DNA of 15,579 bases from a candidate division NPL-UPA2 bacterium (GTDB lineage Bacteria > Bacillota > UBA994): NCBI GenBank assembly GCA_018725205.1, contig QLUB01000031.1:1-15579 (forward strand), read 5' to 3'. Made by a program: the position numbers and the translations under genes. Under the pieces are notes generated by a model. That model was not told the DNA's origin and did no database searches. It saw only the letters and a list, made by a program, of their open reading frames with translations. Of the stretch, positions 7,412 through 13,545 are shown one piece after another. How positions within the stretch are numbered: the first letter of the stretch is position 1; each line of letters starts with the position of its first letter.

Positions 7412-7663
7412 ATGGCAACAAAAATACGACTCAAACGGATGGGTGCAAAGAAGGCCGCCTTTTATCGGGTAGTTGTCGCGGATTCTCGTTCACCACGGGA
7501 TGGGCGCAATATCGAAGAGCTCGGCTTCTATAATCCTGTCGCCAACCCCGCCGTAATCAAGTTAGATCGCGAACGGATAAACTACTGGCTGAATCAGGGT
7601 GTCCAAATGTCGGACACAGTGCGGGGTTTGCTTCACCGCGCTGGCATGTTCGAGAAAACCTAA
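7412..7663 (+). CDS. rpsP: 30S ribosomal protein bS16
   Basis: The 83-residue product begins MATKIRLKRMGAKKAAFYRV and contains VVADSRSPRDGR, the conserved N-terminal block of bS16, which helps assemble and stabilise the 30S subunit. The start is ATG 7412, because the ribosome binding site AAAGGGGGTG (7396-7405) stands just upstream and other bS16 proteins begin at this point. An in-frame GTG at 7403 lies within that binding site and would add three residues. The gene follows ffh by 26 bases and is almost certainly transcribed with it. Its stop TAA is fused to the AAGGAGGTG of the next gene, so khpA translation is tied to its end. rpsP-khpA-rimM-trmD-rplS is a widely conserved order. Confidence 0.96.
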   Translation: MATKIRLKRMGAKKAAFYRVVVADSRSPRDGRNIEELGFYNPVANPAVIKLDRERINYWLNQGVQMSDTVRGLLHRAGMFEKT

Positions 7664-7676
7664 GGAGGTGTCCCGC

Positions 7677-7904
7677 ATGCGTGAGTTGGTGCTGTTTATC
7701 ACCAAGTCGCTGGTCGCAGAGCCTGACAAGGTCCAAGTGACAGAAGTGCAGGGGGAAGACGGACTTATTCTCAAAGTATCCGTAGCAAGTGAGGATATCG
7801 GCAAAGTGATCGGCAAGCAGGGACGTATTGCCAAAGCTATCCGCACTGTGGTGAAGGCAGCGAGCCCCCTTGACCAACGCATCTTCGTGGAAATAGAATC
7901 CTAA
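7677..7904 (+). CDS. khpA: KH-domain RNA-binding protein KhpA (YlqC family)
   Basis: The 75-residue protein is a single KH domain with the RNA-binding loop IGKVIGKQGRIAKAI (GxxG is GKQG). KhpA proteins bind RNA and, with KhpB/EloR in several Gram-positive species, influence cell division and envelope growth. Position between rpsP and rimM is the classic place for this gene. The start is ATG 7677, six bases after a full AAGGAGGTG (7662-7670). The frame stays open back to 7599, inside rpsP, but that extension has no family support. The stop TAA shares its last base with the ATG of rimM (TAATG), which implies translational coupling. Length and sequence are normal for the family. Confidence 0.94.
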   Translation: MRELVLFITKSLVAEPDKVQVTEVQGEDGLILKVSVASEDIGKVIGKQGRIAKAIRTVVKAASPLDQRIFVEIES

Positions 7905-8428
7905 TGCAAAGCGGCGAACTGGTGAGTGTAGCTCAAGTAGTAGGTGTACTCGGTCTCGCCGGCGAGCTTAAAGTTAAGCCTTTGTCCGACCATCCGCGTC
8001 GCTTCACAGAAATGCCCGGCCAGCGCATGCTGTGGCGACGTAAGGACGAGTTTCGCCGGGTGAACGTGCGGTCAGTGCAGACCCACGGGCGGTACTACAT
8101 TTTGGCGCTCGACGACTGCCTGAGCCGTGAGGATGCCGAAAAACTGGTGGGTGGCGAACTGGTGGTTGCAAAGACTGAGGTGCTACCCTTGCCCTCGGAG
8201 ACCTATTACTGCTTTCAAATCGCAGGCCTTGCGGTTTTTAATGAGTACGGGGAAAAGCTAGGCCTCGTAAGAGAGGTGCTCTCCCTAAAAAGCAACGATG
8301 TCTATGTCGTAGAAGGCCCGCGCGGCGACATCCTATTGCCGGCACTGCGGAGTGTAGTCAAGGAAATCGACCTAGTTGAGAGACGCATGACTGTTACGCT
8401 ACCGCTAGGGTTGGAGGATGACGCGTGA
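7904..8428 (+). CDS. rimM: Ribosome maturation factor RimM
   Basis: RimM binds bS19 and assists late maturation of the 30S head. The 174-residue product has the N-terminal RimM barrel (about 4-90), containing GVLGLAGELKVKPL and the DCLSREDAEKLVGGEL segment, and a C-terminal PRC-barrel (about 100-170), containing YYCFQIAGLAVFNEYGEKLG and DILLPALRSVVKEID. The usual HG(L/I)RGE turn near the N-terminus is LGLAGE here, a divergent but recognisable version. The start ATG overlaps the khpA stop as TAATG; the stop TGA overlaps the GTG start of trmD as GTGA. Both overlaps point to coupled translation along the block. Confidence 0.94.
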   Translation: MQSGELVSVAQVVGVLGLAGELKVKPLSDHPRRFTEMPGQRMLWRRKDEFRRVNVRSVQTHGRYYILALDDCLSREDAEKLVGGELVVAKTEVLPLPSETYYCFQIAGLAVFNEYGEKLGLVREVLSLKSNDVYVVEGPRGDILLPALRSVVKEIDLVERRMTVTLPLGLEDDA

Positions 8429-9204
8429 GAGTAGATGTGCTCACCCTGTTCCCGGAAATGTTTGCCGGCGTGACAAACTCTAGCATCCTACGCCGTGCAC
8501 GCGAACAAAAGCTGCTGGAGGTGTGCCTCACGGACATTAGGGACTTTGCCCTAGATAAGCACCGCGTAGTCGATGACTATCCTTTTGGCGGCGGCGCGGG
8601 CATGGTTATGAAACCTGAGCCTGTGGTCGCAGCGGTAGAGTCGGTGGTAGAGCGGGCAAAGGCGGATGGTTGCGGGGAGACCAGAGTGATCCTAATGAGT
8701 CCGCAAGGTACCGTGCTAACGCAAGCACGAGCGGCAGCGCTGTCCGGCATGCAGCATCTGGTGCTTATCTGTGGGCATTACGAAGGGATCGACCACAGAG
8801 TGATGCAGTTGGTCGTGCACGAGGAGATTTCTGTCGGCGACTATGTGCTCACGGGTGGCGAGCTGCCGGCGATGATCGTAATTGACTGTGTCGCGCGGCT
8901 GTTGCCGGGTGTGTTGGGGTGTCCCGAGTCTGCGTCGGAAGAGTCCTTTGCCTCTGAGCCTGTACTGGAGTACCCGCACTACACGCGACCACGGGAGTTT
9001 CGCGGAGTTACTGTACCCGAAGTGCTACTCTCAGGCAACCATAGAGAGATTGGCAGATGGCGACGCGGCCACTCCCTGCGTAGAACTCTGGAGAAGAGGC
9101 CGGAATTACTGCAGCGTGAACTCAACAGATACGACCGCGAGTGTCTCGCGCTAGCCAAAGGGGATTCACCCCATTTATATAGCCTAAGAAAGGAGGGTTT
9201 CTAA
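8425..9204 (+). CDS. trmD: tRNA (guanine-37-N1)-methyltransferase TrmD
   Basis: TrmD methylates G37 next to the anticodon using S-adenosylmethionine and prevents +1 frameshifting. The 259-residue protein is of normal length. It begins MRVDVLTLFPEMF and has DYPFGGGAGMVMKPEP (51-66). The trefoil-knot SAM-binding region is at about 85-165, with MSPQG, LICGHYEGIDHRV and EISVGDYVLTGGELP. The C-terminal part has HYTRPREFRGVTVPEVLLSG and NHREIGRWR. The GTG start overlaps the rimM stop by four bases (GTGA), with no strong ribosome binding site of its own, so it is probably translated by reinitiation. It ends directly against rplS: the rplS ribosome binding site lies inside the trmD 3' end, and the rplS start codon immediately follows the stop. 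Confidence 0.97.
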   Translation: MRVDVLTLFPEMFAGVTNSSILRRAREQKLLEVCLTDIRDFALDKHRVVDDYPFGGGAGMVMKPEPVVAAVESVVERAKADGCGETRVILMSPQGTVLTQARAAALSGMQHLVLICGHYEGIDHRVMQLVVHEEISVGDYVLTGGELPAMIVIDCVARLLPGVLGCPESASEESFASEPVLEYPHYTRPREFRGVTVPEVLLSGNHREIGRWRRGHSLRRTLEKRPELLQRELNRYDRECLALAKGDSPHLYSLRKEGF

Positions 9205-9546
9205 GTGGAAGTAATCAAGAGTATTGAAATGATGCAGCTGCGTGCAGATCTCCCTAACTTTAAGCCTGGGGACTCGGTTCGCGTGCATGTTAAGGTTGTC
9301 GAGGGCGCTAGGGAGCGTATCCAGGTGTTTGAAGGGACAGTCATTGCTCGCCACGGCGGCAGCGTACGCGAGACTTTTACCGTGCGCCGCATTTCCTACG
9401 GTGTTGGGGTAGAGCGCATTTTCCCTGTACATTCCCCCCGCATTGAGCGCATTGAAGTAATGCGCCGCGGCAGAGTTCGTCGTGCCAAGCTGTACTACCT
9501 CCGTAGCCTAACAGGTAAAGCAGCGCGCATCCGGGACGCACGCTAA
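9205..9546 (+). CDS. rplS: 50S ribosomal protein bL19
   Basis: The 113-residue product is close to the usual 115 and contains the conserved bL19 pattern FKPGDSVRVHVKVVEG, RIQVFEGTVIARHGG and TVRRISYGVGVERIFPVHSP, ending in a basic tail. bL19 sits at the 30S-50S interface. The start is GTG 9205, directly after the trmD stop, with AGAAAGGAGGGT at 9187-9198 as a strong ribosome binding site. No intergenic leader exists, so an L19-type leader could only lie within trmD; I see no convincing one. lepB follows after two bases. Confidence 0.96.
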   Translation: MEVIKSIEMMQLRADLPNFKPGDSVRVHVKVVEGARERIQVFEGTVIARHGGSVRETFTVRRISYGVGVERIFPVHSPRIERIEVMRRGRVRRAKLYYLRSLTGKAARIRDAR

Positions 9547-9548
9547 CT

Positions 9549-10076
9549 ATGCCTAAGTCGTGGCGTACGGAAGCCCTAGAGTGGGGTAAAGCCTTTGCTC
9601 TAGCTATTATCTTAGCGCTTATCATTCGCGTCTTCCTGATCGAAGTGTACATCGTGGACGGCGTGTCCATGCAACCTTCGCTCCACCACGACGAAAGAGT
9701 CTTGGTAAACAAGCTGGTCTATCGCTTTAGAGACCCAGGTTTTTCGGACGTAGTTGTGTTTCGCTACCCCCGCGATCGCGAGCGTGACTTTATCAAGCGC
9801 GTCATTGCGGTGGCGGGGCAGACAGTGGAGACGCGAGAGAATCATCTCTATGTGGATGGGGTGCGCCTTGCGGAGCCCTATCTTGGAGTGCCCACCCACG
9901 GGTCCTTTGGCCCGGTACGGGTGCCGGCAGGTACAGTTTTTGTAATGGGGGATAACCGTAACTTCAGCCTAGACTCGCGCGACCCCGCAGTCGGGTTTAT
10001 CCCCTTAACAGAGATTAAAGGCGAAGCTATGTTTATCTTCTGGCCCTTGCCGCAACTACGACTAGTGCCGCACTAG
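9549..10076 (+). CDS. lepB: Type I signal peptidase
   Basis: Signal peptidase I cleaves signal peptides from exported proteins on the outer face of the membrane. The 175-residue protein is the short single-anchor form typical of Gram-positives. One transmembrane segment (about 15-36) is followed by the box VDGVSMQPSLHHDERVLVNK with nucleophile Ser40, the RDFIKRVIAVAG box with general base Lys83, and the MGDNRNFSLDSRD box (133-145). All catalytic parts are present. The ATG start lies two bases after rplS and has no clear ribosome binding site, suggesting translation by coupling to rplS. Together with ftsY and ffh nearby it covers protein export. The stop is four bases before rbgA. Confidence 0.95.
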   Translation: MPKSWRTEALEWGKAFALAIILALIIRVFLIEVYIVDGVSMQPSLHHDERVLVNKLVYRFRDPGFSDVVVFRYPRDRERDFIKRVIAVAGQTVETRENHLYVDGVRLAEPYLGVPTHGSFGPVRVPAGTVFVMGDNRNFSLDSRDPAVGFIPLTEIKGEAMFIFWPLPQLRLVPH

Positions 10077-10080
10077 CGCC

Positions 10081-10926
10081 ATGAGCATTCAGTGGTTTCC
10101 GGGCCACATGGCCAAGGCCAAGCAGCTTTTAGCGGAGTGCATCCCGCTGGTGGATGTGGTCATTGAGCTCAGGGATGCGCGCATTCCTCTCTCTAGTAAC
10201 AATCCTCTGCTTGCGCAGATGTTAGGTGGGAAGCCGAGGGTCATCGCGCTAACTAAGCCGGACTTGGCCGATGAGCGCCGTACTTCTGCTTTCGCCGCGC
10301 GCTTTGAGCGTGAGGGCGTGGTGTGTGTTGCCGTAAATGCGCGCGACAACAGAGGTACACGGGAGTTGCTCAAAATTGCTAAGCAGACGGCAGAGCGGAT
10401 TATTCCTCGCGACCGCGCGAACGGTCGGGCCTTGCGCACCCCGCGCCTGATGGTTGCGGGCATACCTAACGTCGGCAAATCGAGCCTGATAAATGCGCTT
10501 TGCCAACGCAAAGCCGCCCGCACAGGCGCGTTGCCGGGGTTAACGCGCGCTAAACAGTGGATTCGTCTCGCCTCGGGGCTGGAGATACTGGACACGCCCG
10601 GCTTGCTCTGGCCTCGTCTCGATGACCCCGATATCGCCTTCCGCTTAGCTGTCACGGGGGCAATTGGCGAAGGCGGCTTTGACCGTTTTGAGTTAGCGGA
10701 ACACTTGGTGCAGTTCCTTGTGCGCGAGTACCCAGCGGTTTTGTCAGAGAGATACGGCATAGATGTGGCATCTGAGACAGACGCAACGTGCATTCTTACC
10801 GCCATTGGCGAGCGTCGGGGGTGCCTCGCTCTCGGGGGCCAGGTAGACCTCGCACGCGTTGCGGACTTGGTATTAGCCGAGTTTCGCCTAGGAAAGATGG
10901 GGAGATTTACACTCGACAAGGAGTGA
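10081..10926 (+). CDS. rbgA: Ribosome biogenesis GTPase RbgA (YlqF)
   Basis: RbgA is a circularly permuted GTPase needed for late 50S assembly, where it acts on the uL16 region. The 281-residue protein begins IQWFPGHMAKAK, the family's N-terminal signature. Permuted motif order is clear: G4 TKPD (58-61), G5-like VNA (85-87), G1 GIPNVGKSS (127-135), the PGLT switch (152-155), then G3 DTPG (171-174). The C-terminal helical domain follows. G4 has threonine where most members have asparagine (NKxD); other GTPases, including Ffh and FtsY here, use TK.D, so this is likely functional. The ATG is four bases after the lepB stop without a clear ribosome binding site. It sits before rnhB, the standard arrangement in Bacillota. 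Confidence 0.95.
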   Translation: MSIQWFPGHMAKAKQLLAECIPLVDVVIELRDARIPLSSNNPLLAQMLGGKPRVIALTKPDLADERRTSAFAARFEREGVVCVAVNARDNRGTRELLKIAKQTAERIIPRDRANGRALRTPRLMVAGIPNVGKSSLINALCQRKAARTGALPGLTRAKQWIRLASGLEILDTPGLLWPRLDDPDIAFRLAVTGAIGEGGFDRFELAEHLVQFLVREYPAVLSERYGIDVASETDATCILTAIGERRGCLALGGQVDLARVADLVLAEFRLGKMGRFTLDKE

Positions 10927-10933
10927 AAACGCC

Positions 10934-11530
10934 ATGTTCGAGCTGGAAAACAAGTATTGGGCGCAAGGGTACAGCCGCATTCTGGGCATGGACGAAGTGG
11001 GACGTGGTGCACTAGCTGGACCGGTTACCGTGGGCGGCGTCATCTGGCGACAGCACGTGACGGGGGAGGGCATTCGCGATTCTAAAGCGCTTAAACCGAG
11101 CGAACGCGAACGTGTCGCGCGTTACATTAGGACGGAAGCCGAAGCCTTTGCCATAGCTAGTCGTGATCAAGGGTATATCGACGCACACGGTATCGTACAG
11201 GCTATACAAAGCTGCCAAGTAGAGATTATCGCCAAGCTCAACCCCGACATGCTCTTATTGGACGCCTTCTTGCTACCTAAGGCTCAGTGCAGAGTTCCAC
11301 AGCAGGCGATTGTTAAAGGAGATCAGCTCTCTGTTTCTATTGCCGCGGCAAGTATTGTCGCTAAAGTAGACCGCGACCGCATGATGTGCGAGCTGGACGC
11401 ACAGTTCCCCGGACTGGGGCTAGGCTCACACAAAGGCTATGGCACTAGGGGCCACTATGCTGCGTTGGCGCTCTACGGGCCGTGTTACCTACACCGCAAG
11501 AGCTTCCTCAGGCAGTGGTCCCGTGTCTAA
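10934..11530 (+). CDS. rnhB: Ribonuclease HII
   Basis: RNase HII cleaves the RNA strand of RNA-DNA hybrids and removes single ribonucleotides from DNA. The 198-residue protein has GMDEVGRGALAGP with Asp20 and Glu21, RDSKALKPSER, LLLDAFLLP with Asp110, VKGDQ with Asp130, and AAASIVAKVDRDRMM. These supply the four metal-binding carboxylates of the type 2 RNase H fold and the GRG motif that reads the ribonucleotide junction. A basic C-terminal end with the SHKGYGTRGHY motif is present. AAGGAG (10918-10923) precedes the ATG. The start of yraN overlaps its 3' end by eight bases. Confidence 0.97.
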   Translation: MFELENKYWAQGYSRILGMDEVGRGALAGPVTVGGVIWRQHVTGEGIRDSKALKPSERERVARYIRTEAEAFAIASRDQGYIDAHGIVQAIQSCQVEIIAKLNPDMLLLDAFLLPKAQCRVPQQAIVKGDQLSVSIAAASIVAKVDRDRMMCELDAQFPGLGLGSHKGYGTRGHYAALALYGPCYLHRKSFLRQWSRV

Positions 11531-11885
11531 CCGTTCACGTGGCCAGCGGGGTGAGGAACTGGCCGCTCAGTACTTAGTCTCCCAGGGGTATGCCATTGTG
11601 TGCCGCAATTATCGTGGAGAGCGCGGCGAAATTGACCTTATCGCCTTTCGCCACGGCCTGCTACTCTTTGCGGAAGTTAAGTACCGCCAAGACCTGACGC
11701 AAGGACACCCGGCGGAGGCCATAACGCTGCGCAAACTGGCTCGCCTGCGCAGAACTGTGGTTGAGTATCTCGCCAGCGGCGAGGGCCCTCCCTTTACCGC
11801 ACTCAAGTTTAACGCCATCTGCATTATCGAGTTGCCCGGACAGGCACCACAGCTAGAGTTGTTTGAAGATATCCTCGGTCCCTAA
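11523..11885 (+). CDS. yraN: YraN family (UPF0102) endonuclease-like protein
   Basis: The 120-residue product matches UPF0102: an N-terminal GQRGEELAAQYLVSQGY helix, then NYRGERGEIDLIA (Asp38) and LLFAEVKYR (Glu51, Lys53). Glu11, Asp38, Glu51 and Lys53 fit a PD-(D/E)xK nuclease core; the cellular role is not established. Neighbouring rnhB and comM make a nucleic-acid role plausible. I place the start at GTG 11523, which gives the family's usual N-terminus and overlaps rnhB by eight bases. The frame is open back to 11439 within rnhB, but that extension has no family support. No strong ribosome binding site is visible, so coupling to rnhB is likely. A terminator follows directly, so this is the last gene of the run. 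Confidence 0.88.
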   Translation: MSNRSRGQRGEELAAQYLVSQGYAIVCRNYRGERGEIDLIAFRHGLLLFAEVKYRQDLTQGHPAEAITLRKLARLRRTVVEYLASGEGPPFTALKFNAICIIELPGQAPQLELFEDILGP

Positions 11886-11886
11886 T

Positions 11887-11917
11887 AAGAACTCCTGTGG
11901 ATTGCAGGAGTTCTTTT
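11887..11917 (+). terminator. Rho-independent terminator after yraN
   Basis: An 11-bp perfect stem (11887-11897 with 11905-11915) encloses a 7-base loop and runs into TTTT (11914-11917). It starts one base after the yraN stop codon. The uridine run is short but the stem is strong. It should end the long transcript that began before ylxM and separate it from comM. Confidence 0.8.
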
Positions 11918-11926
11918 GCCGCGCAT

Positions 11927-11940
11927 CGAACGTTTGTTCA
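11927..11940 (+). promoter_or_regulatory. LexA (SOS) box-like operator upstream of comM
   Basis: CGAACGTTTGTTCA contains a perfect GAAC-N4-GTTC core (11928-11939), the core of the Gram-positive LexA/DinR box (CGAACRNRYGTTYC). One inner position and the last position differ from that consensus. Flanking GCAT (11923-11926) and ATGC (11940-11943) extend the dyad with one unpaired base. It lies after the yraN terminator and 48 bases before the comM start. A poor -35 candidate, TTGTTC (11934-11939), overlaps it, with TATGGC at 11958 as a weak -10. LexA control of comM is inference. Confidence 0.45.
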
Positions 11941-11988
11941 TGCAGGAGTCAGCGATGTATGGCTTACAGCGGAAAGCGAGGCGGCTCT

Positions 11989-13497
11989 ATGCTGGCAAAA
12001 GTTTTGGGTTCCACAGTCTATGGTCTTCTAGCCTACCTAGTAGATGTCGAAGTGGACGTAGCCCTAGGGCTTCCCGCCTTCGATATTGTAGGTTTGCCGG
12101 ATACGGCTGTGCGCGAGGCACGCGAGCGTGTGCGCGCGGCAGTGAAAAACTGCGGGTTTGAGATGCCGCCACGCCGCATCACCGTCAACCTTGCGCCCGC
12201 TGATTTGCGCAAAGAAGGCTCGGGCTTTGACTTGCCCATTGCCGTGGGGCTTTTGGTCGCCACAGGGCAACTTAATGTGTCAGCGATAGCGGGCCGGGTA
12301 TTTGCGGGCGAGCTTTCACTTGACGGTGTTCTGCGCCCCATTCCAGGCGCGCTGCCTATGGCTCTCGTGGCTAGACGTGCGGGTCACGAGTTTGTAGTGC
12401 CGGCAGACAATGTGCGGGAGGCCATGTTGGTCAACGGGCTCCCTGTACTCGCAGCGGGCAATCTGTCCGAACTCCTCGACATACTGCGTGGACTTTGCCC
12501 GAGCTTAACCTTTCCCGAACAGACTCTGTCTACCCCGGTGGCAACCTGTGACTTCAGAGATATTGCAGGGCAGGAGCAGGCCAAACGCGCGCTGGAGATT
12601 GTTGCGGCAGGCGGCCACAACGTGCTCTTGGTAGGTCCGCCGGGCTCAGGGAAAACGTTGTTGGCGCGCCACTTACCGTCTATCCTGCCGCCCATGCAGC
12701 CGGAAGAGGCGCTCGAAGTGACGAAAATCTACAGCGTGGCGGGTCTCTTGGCTGACCGGGGGGCTTTAGTTGCGGAGCGGCCTTTTCGTGCGCCACATCA
12801 CTCCATATCTTTCGGGGGACTCATTGGCGGCGGTAAGATCCCACAGCCCGGCGAAGTGAGTCTTGCCCATCACGGGGTCGTTTTTCTTGACGAGCTACCG
12901 GAATTCAGCAAGCGCGTGCTCGAGCAGCTACGTCAACCCCTAGAGGACGGCAGTGTGACGATTGCGCGCGTTAGTGCCACGCTCACTTATCCCTCCCAAT
13001 TTATGTTGGTGGCGGCCATGAACCCTTGCCCTTGCGGTTTTTTGGGCGATAAGCTCAAAGCTTGTACTTGCTCTGTGGGAGATATTGCGCGCTACCAAGG
13101 CAAAATTTCTGGCCCCTTGCTTGACCGCATTGACTTGCAGTTGTCCGTCCCGCGCTTAGAGTACCACGAACTGACGGAGCGCGCTCCAGGCGAGTCCTCG
13201 CTTAGCATCCGCTCGCGCGTAGAGGAGGCGCGCAAGCGGCAAGAGGTGAGGCTCAAACCGCTGGGCATTTTCTGTAACGCGCGCCTGCAACACAAACATT
13301 TGCGCAAACTGCCTGTCGCTCCTGCCGCAGAGAAACTCTTAAAGGCGGCTTACCACAAACTAGCCTTATCCGCGCGTGCACACGACCGCATTTTGAAAGT
13401 GGCCTGCACCATCGCCGACTTGGCGGGAAGCGATGCCATAGGAGAGGCACACATCGCGGAAGCCATTAGCTTAAGAACGAACGCGGGATTGACTTAG
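11989..13497 (+). CDS. comM: ComM/YifB family Mg-chelatase-like AAA+ ATPase
   Basis: ComM is a hexameric helicase that promotes branch migration when imported single-stranded DNA integrates during natural transformation; many non-competent bacteria also keep it. The 502-residue protein has a Lon-protease-like N-terminal domain (about 1-170, with GLPAFDIVGLPDTAVREARE), then the AAA+ module with Walker A GPPGSGKT (216-223), FRAPHHSISFGGLIGGG (266-282) and Walker B VFLDELPEF (298-306). A likely zinc site of four cysteines (347, 349, 359, 361) precedes the GPLLDRIDLQ arginine-finger region and a C-terminal helical domain. The ATG 11989 has GAGGCGG upstream and gives the family N-terminus; the frame extends back to 11863 across the terminator, which is not credible. 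It has its own upstream region with a LexA-like site. The usual following gene, dprA, is absent. Confidence 0.95.
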   Translation: MLAKVLGSTVYGLLAYLVDVEVDVALGLPAFDIVGLPDTAVREARERVRAAVKNCGFEMPPRRITVNLAPADLRKEGSGFDLPIAVGLLVATGQLNVSAIAGRVFAGELSLDGVLRPIPGALPMALVARRAGHEFVVPADNVREAMLVNGLPVLAAGNLSELLDILRGLCPSLTFPEQTLSTPVATCDFRDIAGQEQAKRALEIVAAGGHNVLLVGPPGSGKTLLARHLPSILPPMQPEEALEVTKIYSVAGLLADRGALVAERPFRAPHHSISFGGLIGGGKIPQPGEVSLAHHGVVFLDELPEFSKRVLEQLRQPLEDGSVTIARVSATLTYPSQFMLVAAMNPCPCGFLGDKLKACTCSVGDIARYQGKISGPLLDRIDLQLSVPRLEYHELTERAPGESSLSIRSRVEEARKRQEVRLKPLGIFCNARLQHKHLRKLPVAPAAEKLLKAAYHKLALSARAHDRILKVACTIADLAGSDAIGEAHIAEAISLRTNAGLT

Positions 13498-13545
13498 CGT
13501 GTGGCAGGCTAGACATAAGACTCAGACTTTTTGTGAGGTGATTAC

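Noticed and set aside
7599..7617. 6-bp hairpin (GTGTCC/GGACAC) within rpsP
   Set aside because: Short and coding; expected by chance in a window of this size.
7599..7676. Upstream extension of khpA into rpsP
   Set aside because: The family N-terminus and a full AAGGAGGTG site both mark ATG 7677 as the start.
9160..9172. GGGG/CCCC hairpin near the end of trmD as an L19 leader
   Set aside because: Only four pairs and within coding sequence; too weak to call a regulatory leader.
10089..11012. Long minus-strand open frame (307 codons) opposite rbgA
   Set aside because: It mirrors rbgA, whose motifs are all intact; the minus-strand translation resembles no family and is rich in Ser, Arg and Pro, as expected from an antisense shadow of a GC-rich gene.
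11439..11522. Upstream extension of yraN into rnhB
   Set aside because: The extra residues match no UPF0102 protein; GTG 11523 gives the usual length.
11863..11988. Upstream extension of comM
   Set aside because: It would translate through the yraN terminator and the LexA-like site; ATG 11989 gives the normal family N-terminus.
13489..13530. Promoter for the M28 gene starting at TTGACT (13489-13494)
   Set aside because: No acceptable -10 hexamer occurs at 16-18 bases; CATAAG fits only at 19 bases. The gene may be co-transcribed with comM.
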